This document shows, one piece after another, positions 23,163 through 36,428 of a DNA stretch of 64,000 nucleotides. Numbering within the stretch: the stretch's first letter is position 1; each line of letters starts with the position of its first letter. A program made the translations under genes and the position numbers. The notes beneath the pieces are model-generated. The model was not told the DNA's origin. It saw only the letters and a list, made by a program, of their open reading frames with translations, and searched no databases. The stretch comes from Arabidopsis thaliana (taxonomy: Eukaryota; Streptophyta; Magnoliopsida; Brassicales; Brassicaceae), in contig NC_003071.7 of NCBI RefSeq assembly GCF_000001735.4, positions 13,323,151-13,387,150 of the forward strand, in the 5' to 3' direction.

Positions 23163-26100
23163 TTAAAACTGATTGCCAAGTTCTTGTTGCATGTTCTCTA
23201 GATCCCATATGGCTATTTTGCCATCCAATCCTATAAATAATAAACCGAAAATGCGAGCTAATGAAACCTGTCATTTTGTATGAATTGAATCGGGTGATTC
23301 CATGAAGGGTTATATAAATTTAAATTTAGTGACTGACCTGAAGTGCTGAATCGCATAACTTTAGGACTCCCTCCTTTGCCCAGAGGCACAATGGAACTGC
23401 AGGTAAACTTCTACGTCAGCTCTTAACAGATAATCAAGTAAAAGAGCTAAAGAGACAGTTTTTTGGCAAATGATTTGGTACAAGCCAAGTTAGATAAAGA
23501 AACAATTACGTTATGCTGTTATCATGAACGCCTCCACGTGAATCAGAAGCATCGTTGGCTGTTGTAGACTTTGATTGACTACCGTAGAATTTTCCAAACG
23601 CTTCGGAAAACTGAAAAATAACATAATGAACAGATGTGTCAGACACAACACAACAAAATAATGCAAGTGGAAAGTCGTATCGTAAATCCAAGAAAAAAAG
23701 AAAGAGAGGAACTACACTAACCCCCAAAGATTACGATCTTTAGAGGAACAACTCAGGGATAAGTTAAAGTTCAGTCATATTTTTTTCACTAAAAGGCTAA
23801 AACCAGACATATTGCAATATAAGAAAGAAGATTTGGTATGTACCTGCGAACTGTAACTGGAACCTGAAGATGCCGCTTTCTTCTCTCCAATGTATCTTAT
23901 GAAGCTCCTACAGACCAAATACAAAAACTTGTAAACGAAGCAATTATTGGTAGTGGTTCGTTTCAGAACCAACAATCCGGCCTGTGATCTAAGAGGAATA
24001 AAAGAACTGAAAATTTGATAGTATGCAAACCCCTAAGAAAGAGAATTTTAAGCAGATATTTCTGAGAGTTACACACCATATTCCAGTATCATCTGCAGCA
24101 AATACCATCGGGTTGCTGTCATATCCAACCCCTATCACCATTTTCTCAGAAATAAACAGGACCTGAAATAGCAATTTCCCCATAATATATCAATTCAGGA
24201 CATAACACACCGGAGAAACCAGGTTCTCAAAAGTAAAATAAAGGTGGATGCTGACCCACATCACGAAGAGGCAAATCTCGGAATGCAACGCTTTGGGCTA
24301 AAGGAGAAGGGCCAACATCATCAACAAAGTAAATCATGGAGCTATGACCTATACATGATTACATAAACACGCAAAGTATGACAGATGGTAGTAAAAACTG
24401 CAACCAAGTTGAAGTTCCATTGTATTATTTCAGTAGAGCGCAATGGAAAAACATCCCAAGTCTGAAGGATTTTCTGACCTACATATGCTAAGGTGTTTCC
24501 ACTTGGAGACCATTTAACACCAAATGCCCAAGAATATGAGAGATCAAGCTGAAGAATTTGCTGTTTCAACAAAGCCACAGTAGAAAAAAAAACTCCCTAA
24601 CATTAGATGAGAGAGTAGACGGAACATATATATGGCACAAGAATTATAATATTTACTAAAAGAAGGAAAGCCAGCCAAACTAGTCGAACCTCCCCAAATT
24701 TCGTTTCCGCTGGTGAGCCTGCTTTTGAATCCCTGTATCAGCCCATTGAAAGAAAAATAAGAAATGGCCTCATGTTTGAAAAAATGTCTTAAAAGTAGAC
24801 GTTCAAGTAATGAGCATACTTTGTGTCAACTCCTTTGATGAATGTTGAAAATACCCGACATTTTCCATCTGTTGATGTCGTTGCCAGAAGAACCTAATGC
24901 ATAACAGACAATCAGAGAGCACAGCAACATAAAAAAGCATACGAGAAAAAATGATTTAGAAGATTAACTAGTTTGTGGAGATTGATATTCTATTTTTAGG
25001 GATCATGTACTCTATACTCAATCTGGTGGCCAACTTATAGAATATTTTTGGTAGAGAAAGCTTTTACAGAGAGCCTGCTTAATATTTTGGCTACATGAAC
25101 TACAAGAGGTTCTGTTGATTGCACGTACATTATTAGGATGCCAAGCAACAGATGTGACTGAAGATTCGTGCCTTTTCCGGATTAGCTTACTGACCCACCT
25201 GCAAACAGTAAAGCCAAGCAATGTCAGATACTAAAAGTTTACATGAAAGTATCTTTCTAAAATCTCTAAACAATACACAGTTATGCATGCCAAGATAATA
25301 AAAAATATGATTGGTGCTAATATCATGCCAGTACATAAGACAAGATAATATCATTACATAGACCAACAACACCATTCGTAGCAAAGAAGTCAGGAAACTT
25401 GCCAAAGAAAAAATCAAGGACTAATAATGAGAATTAGGAGCAGAAGAAGAAAATACCAGTTATTCTCTTGCTCATAATAGCAAATACAAACAGTTTTAGC
25501 ACCACTTCCAACAGCAAACTTGTTCTCTATGGGTATTGAGCAAAAAGATGAGAACATAGATTAGAAGCTGTAGAAATTATAGGAAAATTACATGATATAT
25601 TACGGAAATTAAGCTTAAGAACCAGAAAAATTAAACATTTACCTTTGGGGCTCCATTGGACACAAAGTGCAGCACGATTTAGTCTAAGAATAACGAGAGT
25701 TGGTACCCATTCAGCTCCTTCCAGGCTCCAGACGTACCTTCAAGAAGCATTCTAAACTCAGTTCAACGAACGAAAAAAAGTGAAGGACTAAGATTAACAG
25801 GTTTGGAGTTTCTCAAAGTATATCAAAGGTAGCAACTTACGAGTTCCTGTCATGAGAAACAGTGACGATTTTGTTGGACTTTGAGCTCCAATCTATTCCA
25901 GAAACAATTTGGTCATGCTGCAACAAGACGAACAATAATCATGAAGTTGTTGTAAGGGAGATTCAAGCTGTCTATACAACACTTATCAGCGACAAGTGAT
26001 CAGTGAAATGAGAATACATAAATATACGAAAGTAAGGAATTCCCAAGAAGAGAAAGCAAAAGGAGTGCAAGTTCAAAAGTTACAGAAAGAGAGGGAGAGA

Positions 26101-26637
26101 GAAAGGTTTCACCTTTTGGAGGACATGTAACCTCTCCCAGTGGTCTTGAGACAATGATTTATAGATATGAACTTCAGTGTTGTTAGGACAGAGAGCAACC
26201 ACTACCAAGAAAAACGAAACAAATGTCAAAGCACATAAATGGTTACAGGCTTTAGTACAGACGTTAAATCATTTGTAACAATAGATTTGGTTCATCTGTT
26301 TAGAAAAGCGCATCTACTAATGTACAATACTAGATACCAAGTGCTCCTAACAAGAGACACCGACAAACAGACATATAAAACATTGACTCGAAAATTCTCA
26401 ATTATAGGGATTTAGAAGAAACTTGATTACCAAGATGTATAAGAATAACACAAGTCAATTCAGAAAAACTAACTAAAGATCCTCCTCATTTATAATTCTA
26501 AAAACAGAAAAACGACGGAAGAGAGAAAGAAGAGAATCACAAAATCAGAGAGGTGTTAGAAACATACTGGAGAGATCAGGACTCCAAGCATGGCAAGTGA
26601 TTGACTCAGCGAAACGATGAACATCCACCACTGCCAT
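23163..26637 (-). CDS. ARPC1B: ARPC1B, WD40 subunit of the Arp2/3 complex
   Basis: Fifteen coding exons join exactly in frame: 26637-26568, 26201-26113, 25917-25841, 25737-25643, 25526-25457, 25198-25129, 24893-24820, 24732-24690, 24560-24479, 24348-24260, 24162-24077, 23907-23844, 23610-23510, 23396-23338 and 23230-23163. The product has 378 residues, the usual ARPC1/p41 length. WD repeats are recognisable, for example [59 protein letters not shown] and the final [15 protein letters not shown] charged Ser/Gly-rich insert ([13 protein letters not shown] to [13 protein letters not shown]) lies before the last blade, where ARPC1 normally has its extended insert. The complex nucleates branched actin and drives trichome and pavement-cell shape in plants. 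Confidence 0.95.
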
Positions 26638-27758
26638 GAGTGATCCTTGTTGTCCCAAATGTGTTGTAATGAAGACAGTCTTTTCTCTCAAATTGACATC
26701 TACAGATTTCTAAAACGGAGTCGTACGGTGAATAGATGGACAGATAATTATGATGAAACGCCGATGAGATCCGGAGCTTGACGACGACACAGTCGCAAAC
26801 GTGAAGTGAAAGTGTAAGTGAAAGAGACGGATGTTTTTGTTTGTGTGTTTTATTTTACTCTTATAGCCCAATTTTTTATGACCAGATCATTTTCTATTTT
26901 CCTTGGCCCTGTCTTAGGGGCGGCCCAGCATAATAATAAGCAAAAAAAAAAATAAGATCTAAATTCTGCATTAGTTAAATACTTAAATATACATAATTGG
27001 ATTTAATCAAATCCATCCATGTAAAAATCTGAACTAAACCTCACTATGAGTATGAGTAACTTATAAAGTCATTCTATATATTCAGTTTTCGAATCCCAAA
27101 TAAGTTAACATTATAGTTTTCTCAAAATTAATTACACTGTATTAGTCTTTTTTCTAATATATATATTAACATTTCTTAGAAAATAAATATAAAATTAGAC
27201 CGAATTTTTTTTTTTTTTTTTTTTTTGGTTGGAGCGACTAAATTTCTCCATCGGCGAAAGAAAAAAAAAACAAAACGAAAAAAAAAAAAAGTTTCTCGAT
27301 TCAACAAGCGTCCCTTCCTCCTTGGGGATTCACAGGTTTGCTTCTTCGTCGATTTGATTCTTTGAATCTTTTTTTCCCCTAGGTTTAGGTTTCGCTATTG
27401 TTTCTACGATCGAAACTAGGTCTCTCTATTGTTTACTGCAACATTTGATTCTCAATTTCATATCACCGATTTGTGTTTATCCCCTGGAATTAGGAATGAT
27501 TAGGGTTCAGATCTCGTAGGCAATGAATTTAGGGTTAGAGAAATAGCATCTGTTTGGTTTGTTTACCTAAAGAATGAACCCTAAAGGCTTTGTTCTGTTT
27601 TACGATTTTGTTTAAGGTCTTAGTTTTTATCTTTAGCTCTTGTCATTCTTAAGCATGTTGTTAGTTGTTACTATTAAGAACTTTTATTCTCTGTTCTTGT
27701 ATTTTGGTACCTTATGAAATTAGTCTTTTATGCAGATTTTGAAAGCTAATCTTCAGCT
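26638..27758. promoter_or_regulatory. Divergent intergenic region ARPC1B / INH3 and INH3 leader intron
   Basis: The two genes are transcribed away from each other. Site II-like elements (AGCCCAAT near 26867, GGCCCAGC near 26923) lie in the middle. A run of about 22 T followed by A-rich sequence occupies 27207-27290. The INH3 leader contains a plausible intron 27336-27735 (CACAG then GTTTGC, ending TTATGCAG) just before the start codon. Confidence 0.55.
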
Positions 27759-28082
27759 ATGAGCACAGCAACAAGGCCTTCCTCTTCAGCAACAACTTCT
27801 GTCATATTAGAAAACCCTGTTTCTCAATCACAACCTACTGAAAGATTAGTGCTTCGGTTGAACCGGAAGAAGAAGAAAGTTTCATGGAAAGATGGGACTG
27901 TAGACAATGAGTTTATGCAGAAGAAGAGTTCGAAGAAGTGTTGCATCTTTCATAAACAGAAGCCTTTTGATGAGGATGACAGTGAAGAAGAAGATGATAA
28001 CAACCATCACTGTGATCATAACCATGAACACTCCGAATCTGGTGAGGCATCTTCTTCTAATGATTCTAAAGCCGTTGACTAA
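27759..28082 (+). CDS. INH3: Protein phosphatase 1 inhibitor-3 homologue
   Basis: Single coding exon, 107 residues. The segment KKKKVSWKDGTVDNEFM holds a KVSW motif (residues 40-43) that fits the PP1 docking consensus RVxF. It is followed by the KKCCIFHKQKPF element typical of inhibitor-3/YPI1 (PPP1R11) proteins. The C-terminal half is acidic with a His-rich cluster (DDNNHHCDHNHEHSES) that might bind metal. Inhibitor-3 proteins bind and regulate nuclear type-one phosphatases; from memory the Arabidopsis gene is needed in embryogenesis. The length matches the family, and the protein is probably intrinsically disordered until bound. Confidence 0.93.
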   Translation: MSTATRPSSSATTSVILENPVSQSQPTERLVLRLNRKKKKVSWKDGTVDNEFMQKKSSKKCCIFHKQKPFDEDDSEEEDDNNHHCDHNHEHSESGEASSSNDSKAVD

Positions 28083-29733
28083 TCAATCAGGTTTTTTCAC
28101 GTTACTATATATTGAAGCTTTTTAATAGATCATGGAAGAACACACATTTGTTGTTTTGGTCTCTTCTCCTATCTAACCCTGGTTGGGCGTTATGTATATG
28201 TACAAGTAATTTGCAGATTCATTGCAATGTTAACTCCTTCATACTCTGTTGAAAATGATGTGAATCATTGAAGATTGCTAATTAGTTAAAGAATTACAAG
28301 GATGTTATATTTTCTTTCTACATTTGAATATGCTTTTGCTTTTGCTTTTGCGACTGCATACTATTTCTCAAAATGCAATGTTCGGGTTTCATCAATTAAA
28401 AGATGAGCACTATATTATTTTCCCAGTAGAATAGGATTTGCAAAGGGTAAGTATAATGTTTGGGTTTCATTGGCCGATGTTGGGATCAATGCAGCTTCTG
28501 GATCAGATGGGTTGTGATTAGGATCGATAAAAAAATATGACCGATATGGCAGAACGATGTAGCTACTGGTCGGATGGTTTGGTTGGCTAGATCGGTGGCT
28601 CTATGACCATGATGGTTGATCGATGCGGGTTATTTAGTTGGCTCCAGGGATATTGGATCTGCATTTGACTGATGGGCACGGCCAATGTGGCTTATGAGGG
28701 TTGTTTGAGGAGTCCTAGATCAGTCATTGGTGAGACCGATCCCATGGCCGTACTGGTTCTGTTATTTCTTTGTTCCCCGGTCCTTCTTTGACCAAAACTC
28801 CGTCTTTTCCGCAAACTCTAGGCACAAGTTAGGATATCTAAAGACACCCGAAATCCTTAACATAGATAAGAAAACAAAAATAAAGCTTCAAACTCAAATT
28901 TTTCTTACTATTTTTAATCTCCACTAAACCAACATTAAGTCATAAATCCACTATCAGTTGTTCATTATTATCGAATAATTTAACTTTTGTACTTGATCAA
29001 TTATTTTGGAATATTTTTGATGTTAATCATGATTCATGATTAATATGTGGGCTGGATAATCATGGGTCTCTCTATTTTTCTAGTCTGTAAAGTTTGATCG
29101 AAACTGAGAGCATTTTAAAATATTTAAATCGAGATATAGAAATAACTTGTCTCATATACTACTAATATCAAATGCCTTTGTTCTTATTCTACACACATCT
29201 CAATCACTTATGTGGTGTATATGTTGAGCATTGTTAAATCTTAAACTATTGTTTTCCAAATTAAGCAATAATGACAACAATCTTAACATAATTTCACAAG
29301 TACATGTAAATTTTCAACTAAACAAACACTAAAAGTAAACTCTAATTTATTTTTCTAAATAAAATAAGAGAGTAAATTAGTTATGAATTAAAAAAAAGCT
29401 AAAACCACAACAAAAAGCAACTTGGGTTTGGTTCATGTTTACTCATTGTTTTGTCCTATACGTCAACCAAATCTCTCATTTGATCGGATCTTAATATTAA
29501 TATGGTTCTCTCAATATTTTCTTAAGAATATTCTCCACCTTAAGAGTTTAATCTCAATAATATATTACAACGAGTTATTGAATATTAGAGAGATGTTTTA
29601 CAATATAAACTTGAGGGAAAATATAAAAGCTGCAATCTTGTAATTGTAAGCCATTAGAGAGACAAATATGTAAAATAACAAGTTGAGTTATCATAAATCC
29701 CACCTTAGTCCTTTACCATAAACACTCGTGCAC
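28083..29733. other. Spacer between INH3 and LBD14
   Basis: The INH3 3' region runs to about 28400. The block 28430-28780 is clearly richer in G+C than its surroundings and has repeated GATCGAT/GGTTGGC-type words, but no ORF or known element that I can name. From 28800 to 29733 the sequence is AT-rich with only chance ORFs. Confidence 0.45.
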
Positions 29734-29740
29734 TATATAA
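29734..29740 (+). promoter_or_regulatory. LBD14: LBD14 TATA box
   Basis: TATATAA lies 95 bp upstream of the LBD14 start codon, a normal distance for a short plant leader. Confidence 0.55.
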
Positions 29741-29834
29741 TCGTCACTAGAAGAGTATAAGTAATGAAGTATTAATATTCCTACAAGATAGTAATAGTTG
29801 GTTAATATCAATAGATTATAATTACGTTTTGAGA

Positions 29835-30503
29835 ATGGGAGGTTTAGGCTCACCATGTGGAGGATGCAAGTTCTTGCGTAGGAAATGTGTAGAGGGTTGT
29901 GTATTTGCACCATACTTTTGCTACGAAGAAGGATCTTCTAATTTTGCAGCCATTCACAAAGTGTTTGGAGCTAGCAACTTCTCTAAGCTCATTTCTCATC
30001 TCCCTGATCATGACCGATGTGACGCCGTACGAACCATCTCTTACGAGGCTCACTCTCGTCTCCATGATCCTATTTACGGCTGCGTCTCCCAAATCTTCTC
30101 CCTCCAACAACAGGTATTATACTTTTTCTTCGGAAATGTATACATAATTTTTTTTTGCTTTTGCTTCATCATCTCTAGTGTACTTACAAGTAACTTCACT
30201 GACTTTGTTCTTAAGGTTGTTAGTTTACAAGCACAAGTGGTTCTACTTAGAGAAGAAGCTTCGAGAAGGTTCCCTCAAGATGATCCTGGTTGTAATATGA
30301 AGCAACAAGAAAAGGTTCTTGCTCAACAAATGCCACAAGATCTTCACAATTGGTTTCACCAAGGAATCTTGGACTCAGACTTCGACCCAATGAGTGGTAC
30401 TACACGCGACAATGAGCGGTCCATGGATCATAATGAGTCTCCTTGTAGCTCAAATGAATCACTTAATTACTACCAGGAGGTCAATTTTCCTTGGTCTGTT
30501 TGA
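29835..30503 (+). CDS. LBD14: LOB-domain transcription factor LBD14
   Basis: Two exons, 29835-30113 and 30216-30503, give 188 residues. The LOB domain starts almost at the N-terminus. The CX2CX6CX3C zinc-finger-like motif is at residues 8-22 ([15 protein letters not shown]), followed by the GAS block with [10 protein letters not shown], then a leucine-zipper-like coiled coil across the splice ([13 protein letters not shown]). This is the class I arrangement. LBD14 and relatives act in lateral root development. The C-terminal part is acidic and Ser/Asn-rich. The intron (30114-30215) is 102 nt and has no stop in frame, so retaining it would insert 34 residues. The start is the ATG at 29835; the in-frame TTG at 29829 is disregarded. 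Confidence 0.95.
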   Translation: MGGLGSPCGGCKFLRRKCVEGCVFAPYFCYEEGSSNFAAIHKVFGASNFSKLISHLPDHDRCDAVRTISYEAHSRLHDPIYGCVSQIFSLQQQVLYFFFGNVYIIFFCFCFIISSVLTSNFTDFVLKVVSLQAQVVLLREEASRRFPQDDPGCNMKQQEKVLAQQMPQDLHNWFHQGILDSDFDPMSGTTRDNERSMDHNESPCSSNESLNYYQEVNFPWSV

Positions 30504-30895
30504 GTACAAGTGACTACTTTGTCAGAGATGGAACCTTACAATCTTTCTATTGTATCGACTTTTCGACATTTTTCATAGTAGAGATCGAATCATGCAACCA
30601 TTTTCTCTTTGAGAATAACCACTTCTTCGATGATCTTTCATAGGTACAACATCAGATCTGAACAAGTGTCAAGTCTTAAGAAGTGTCATTACTGAGAAAA
30701 AGCATAACAAAATGTAGTGTACGCTGTTTTAAAACCAGAAACATCTACAACGCCAGAGAGTTAAATCTGTGACTACATGTTGGATTCGATTTATCAAAAG
30801 ACATTTAGTTACAAAAGTTAAGTCTTCGTGTTGGATTCGATTTCCCAAAAAAACATTTAGTTAACAGAAGTGACGTCTTCTTGTTTGGTTCAGGC

Positions 30896-33800
30896 TCATC
30901 TCTTGTGCTTAAACCTTACTTTCAACAAGAACTGCAACTTCACCTGTTCAGAGACAAAGCAATCTTTGTCAGACATGTACACACCATAAAAGAATCAAAC
31001 ACAGAATATGTTGCAAAACTAATAGCTAAAGCCGTATTCTAAAGCATGAGCTTTCTAGGGAATTCAGTTCTCATTCCCAAGTACCCGATAAGAACAAAAG
31101 AGGACTTTAGTGTGTGCGCAATATCCCATTGTTGTAAGGAACAAGGAAGATTATTTTGGAAACACAAGTTACCTGGGCTGTATCGTAGACGATATACTCA
31201 TTGTACATAAGCTCAGAAGCCTTGACCTTTGATGAAACAGGTTTTCCACAGGGAACAGTCACATCACCTCTCCACTTGGCAAACTCGGAATCTTGAGGCA
31301 CTTTCTTGCCGAGCCCTTTGGTCGAGTGTTTCCCTCTCGGAGGTTTATCCATATACTAAAGAATTGAGGACATAAGAGAAAGTCATATATGAAGGTAAGT
31401 AATATCTTAAGTTGTTCATATAGTTTTCAAGATAAGAACCAAATGGTTAGTAGCATAACCTGAAAAACTGTAATATGGGCTCACCTTAGCTTTTGTTAGC
31501 TCATGTATTTCTCCCAATGCAACTTCACTCAGAAGCATTAGACCCACCGGATTTTTCTTACAAGTGTAGCAGTACTGAGCACTTTTACTGACAAGGTCAG
31601 CAAAGTATATCCCTTTTCCAAACTGAAACATGGGGTTTAAAAAAAGTTCAGATTCTCTAACAAGTTAACTAGATAGTGAAGAACTCTCAATTGATAAGAT
31701 CCCCACAAATAAGACACAGATAGAGTACTGACCATGTAACCAGTAGCAGGAGCTTCTGGAGGTGCAATTCTCAGTCCTTGGTTCAATATTCCAACAAAAT
31801 TCGTTAATCGAGAACCTGAAAGCAGATTTATTTTGGTTAAACCAAGGGTTTTGATGATCAACCAGCCAAATATATAGAATCAACCAAACAATGAAATTTC
31901 TTGTATCTGTTTCCCAAAGCATGTAAATGTGGCTGGTTGCAGTTGGCTTACCATGCCATAGGAGCATCTTATTGCCAAGTTTTTCTCTGTGGGGAGCATA
32001 TTTATCAAACTCTCCTTCTCTTTCAAGAGCAAAAACTTCCTCTAGCTCAAGACTCCACTCCTGACAAATCCAGTGACCAGAAATTGAATTAGAAAATTAT
32101 GATAAACAAAACATGAAAAGGGATAAACAGAGCTTGAACTCACTGTATGCGTTGGGGCATGAGTTGTGTTAAGATACTTCTCGATTAATCGATAATCTTC
32201 GCTATCATGAGGAAGTGGTGAGATATCGCAATGCAGCTTCTTATACTTATCATCAAGAGATTCGGTGCTATCAACATCAAAGCCAACTATTCTTGAAGCT
32301 ATTTCGATATCCTGCAGAGCCTCGAGCATTTTCACCTGTGACACACAGATACAATACCTCTTTGTAACACAGAAAAAGAGGCTAGGAATTAAAAAACAAC
32401 ACCATGGTTCATGTTCTATGGCAAGTACCTTTGACTTAAAGTCATCTTCATCTCGGATAATATGAGGATGAATAGAAGGGATCATGGTAAAAAATCTGTT
32501 ACTAGCATCAACAAGCAAGCTTTCTTTCATAGTAGGCTGGGGGTCGCTTTCAGTCAATAGCCTCTGTATCTCCGTCAATGCCTCAAAACCTTTAGAAGAA
32601 CAAACAAGAAAAAACATAATAGAATGTAATGTAGAATTAACATTTTATTATTTTTATCATATAAAAAAGTAAACTAGAGAAGTAGGAGTTACCCTTCTGT
32701 ATATTATGTTTGCTGAGCTTCCCAAGTGGCATCTCTGACATATTTATCTCGAACTCCATCATTGCAGATCTGCGGAAGTAATTATTAGGTTACTTCATAC
32801 AGTTTCTAGGGAGAGAAGAGGAGAAGAAGACAATGGCAAATAAGTTTCTAACCTGTAAGTTTCCACATCAAAAAGCATCTTCATCAATTCTATTAATGAT
32901 GGAGCAAGGTTGCTACTGGTCTGAAATGGCTCTTTTTTGGCTACTTGCTTATTAACTCCATAATCCTAAAACAAACGATACAAAAGAGTTTATTGAACGA
33001 TACATAAGAGAATCTTAAGAGACAAAGATATAGTCATATGGATGCTTACAATGTCCAACGGGAGAAATTTTCCAGGTTGTTTCTGGAAATTCGTTTTTTG
33101 TTCCCAAGATTCCCATGTGTTTCCGGTTTTTTCAAGAAATAGACGTTTGAATTCGTGAACCGCATCAGACTTTGACATTTCCTCCACTTTGTTACCACCA
33201 ATCTTTTCATTTCCAACTCGGCCCCATTTACGAAATACGTAACAATCTGAACCTTTATCTTCTTGGATTATCTGGAGTATGTAATAACTATTGATACCGG
33301 TAGAGAGATCAGACATGCTCAGAGTTGTGTTATAGATACTGTTCCCATCTTCAAGAATGTGACAGTGCTCTTGGAGGCCAGACGCTTCATGCACAGCGCT
33401 TCGTCCTTTTACTTTAACAGTGACAAGGCTCTCACTAGTGTCTTCAATTTTGTACTTGTCAAATGGAAGTTTCCTCTGTTTTTTAAAACAATCAACCAAA
33501 TAATCCTCTCTCACGATTGCCACTTTCATCCTCCTGCCACACATTTATCAACTCCAGCGTTCAAAGTGAGAAAAAATAGTGTGACAAAGTTAAAGAGTAT
33601 CAGCACAATGAAGGCAATATTCTACCTTGCCTTTCTCATTTCAGCGTCTCTGATATCTGTCAGTCCACAAACAACCAAACAGCTTGTACCTACAAATTTG
33701 TGAAACAGAGATATTCAAAAGCTAAAACTAGTGTCACAATAATCAAAAATAGACACTCGAGTTATCCATACCTTTTTTAACATTAGCATGAAACTCTGCA

Positions 33801-36428
33801 CCAGCTTCCTCAATTCTCTTCTTCCATGGTTGCTGCAAAATGATCCCATCAAGCAATGAAGTGCAAAGATAGTCTACAATATAATTTTTGACAGAAGAAC
33901 ATACCCTTTCCTTAGTATTTCCAGCAATTGAAACTTTAAGATCTGCTAGCCTTTCACTCCTTGAGGAGTCAGTTGCATCTTTAGAACCTTGACCCTGAGA
34001 TGTCTCGCCAGACAATACAGGACGCAGAATACGTTTTGGCTTCACACTCTTTTGAGACTTATTCCACTGCAAGTAATCAAAATATAAATATTAACTTCAT
34101 GAGTAATATATACCACATCTAACCTAACCCATACCAATATCAACTCTACAAAAAGACTGGTTTACCTTCAGAAGGAATTGATTTTCTGTTTCGTCAGGGA
34201 TTTTCCACTTCCCTTTGATGCGGTCTGGATCCAAAGTGGAATGAGAACATTTGCTCCATTCTGAGATGTATCCATGGCATCGGTAAAGTCCTCCGGAGAA
34301 AGAAAGATGCCCAGAGCACATTGGGCAGAGAGCGAGTGGGCCAAACATCATGCCATCAGCACTAAATAGAAACAAATAGAGAGGTTAGGCATATGATTAT
34401 GCATCGGTTTCTCTAATCCAAATTACCTTTAAGAAGATCCACACAACAGTAACAGAAATAGAACAAAAGACAAGCAATTAACTTCCAGACAGATTCGCAA
34501 AGTAATTTACCATTTATCACGCAGATCAAGTTCAGATCCTCTTGTACTTTGTTCATTTACTTCAAGCATTTCCCGCAACTCAGCTGATGTTACATATTTT
34601 TTCAGATCATCCTTCAGGTCCCACAATTCCTTAGTTTGGGCCTCCATTTCCTTTTCTTTGCTACAAGGTTGTAAAGCACCACTTGTAGACATGTCAAAAC
34701 TACTTTTTGCTAGTTTCGACTTCTCGTTATCAACAGAATCATTTTTTCGTTTTGTGCCTGCTCTTGAATTTGTTTGACGTGCTTCTGCTGTCTCTGTCCC
34801 AGTTGGGCCAAAATAAATTAACGGAAAGATCAGACTAAAGTACTGCAAATCAGGATCCTGTAACAAGGAAATCAATATATTACCGTACACCTTAAGACTC
34901 TTACCAGTTTTGGCTGCCGGCAGAGCTTTCTTCACTAAGGGAAGAAGAGCTTCTTGGTCTGAGTCTGGTATACTTCTCCATCCAGACAAACTTTCCAGTT
35001 CAGTAGAGGAAGACATTTCAAGGAAACATTTAGCGTGATGCCACATCAAACCTTTGTTACCCGGGCCTTCAGGCTTGGAGAATATACGTACCTGGAAAAC
35101 AAAAATGCAAAACAAAACCCTAATGCATATCGAACCAGTTCATATAAAACGCTACAACCATGACAGATGAAGTAGAACAACAATTTACCTCTCCTTTCAA
35201 GATCTTTTCGCTACACTTTCTGCAACCGGCACGAGAAGTTTGTGACACTTCAATCCCATATTCTAGTTTGGCATTATTAGCGGTACTGCTCGTGCTTGTG
35301 CCTGTGCTTGTGCTTGTGTTACTCCCTGCTCCAGATTCGACATATTTTCTAATCTTTTGCTGATCTTCCCAACGAAGTGATTCTATGCCTTCAACATCAT
35401 CAACTCTAGCAAAATCAAGAGACAAAAACGAGTTAATAGCCAAACACTTTAAATATTTGTTCAAAGTGACATTGGTTTTACATACGATTTTATCTGCTTC
35501 GTCTTCTTTAGTATACAAGAAGCATGGTTCCACATCTGTGTGAGAAAAATAAAAGTACAAAGAGGATAGTCAGCTAGGAAAACTTCATGTCAACTGGAGC
35601 TAAAAGCAACATATAATTAACATGGTGAAGTGAAGCAGCATGAAGAAGGAACTACATAGTGAAAAGAAGAAGAGAAGAATGACCACTGCCATTCCATTAA
35701 ACAACAAGCATAAAAGCTCATGAAAAACACAGCTGATTGCAATCATAGCATTGGCGGCATAAAGATATCAAAACACAGCTAAACAAACGATTATGATCAT
35801 CCAAACAGAATAACGTCAGAGTTCCAAAGGGAATAATAGGAGTTCACATACGTCATTGCAGAAAAGCACGAACCTTTTGGCAATCATCAAGTACTAAATA
35901 AACACACAAGTGACTCAAATTTAAGCTTCAAATGCTCTTTTATCACATTCGATTAGGCACAAAAGGAGGAAAGAACATAATGTGAGGAAGGTTAACATCT
36001 ATTTAAGAAGTTAAAAAAGTTCCAATTTTGAGATAGAAAACAAGCTTGACACACACACACACACAAATTTGCAAGGAATGTAGAACAGTGGAAGCAGAGA
36101 GAACAGGATTGAACCCTCAAAAATAACCAATTTCAACCAAATAAACCCAATTTGTCTGACAATAATTCTAAAAGAATCAATTTTGTCCTCAAAATCAGAA
36201 AGAAACATTAGAACGCACACTAACAAGCACGAGAGTATAGTACAGAGACAGTTCCAAATTCTGGGAGAGAAAAGAGAGTCATACGGGCATGATGCCATCG
36301 AAGTGAGTAGATTGAACCAACTTTCCAAGACGAAAGTTCTCCTTGTTAATGACGGACTTGCAAGTTTTACATGAAGACCTCGACGACTTTGCATACTCCG
36401 CCCTCCACGGCTTATGTGGGCTTGCCAT
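30896..36428 (-). CDS. PARP1: Poly(ADP-ribose) polymerase, large zinc-finger type
   Basis: DNA-break sensor that attaches poly(ADP-ribose) to proteins in the nucleus. Nineteen exons join in frame: 36428-36285, 35535-35486, 35405-35189, 35091-34905, 34793-34511, 34361-34166, 34066-33905, 33832-33772, 33689-33626, 33533-33050, 32965-32853, 32769-32693, 32589-32429, 32335-32144, 32060-31952, 31815-31733, 31622-31485, 31355-31173 and 30943-30896. They give 983 residues, the length of the three-zinc-finger plant enzyme (At2g31320, named PARP1 or PARP2 in different papers). Domains in order: zinc finger 1 (CKTCK, WNHASC), zinc finger 2 (CRKC, WHHAKC), PADR1/zinc 3 (CPMC), BRCT (about 410-500), WGR ([16 protein letters not shown]), helical regulatory domain, catalytic domain. 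The catalytic triad H-Y-E is intact at about H833 (LLWHGS), Y867 (GKGIYFAD) and E960 (YNEYIVYD). A Ser/Thr repeat linker ([13 protein letters not shown]) separates zinc fingers 1 and 2. Confidence 0.96.

Noticed and set aside
36011..36284. Continuation of the PARP first exon as a longer ORF
   Set aside because: It is read-through into intron 1. Splicing at 36285 to 35535 restores the zinc-finger sequence MWNHASC.
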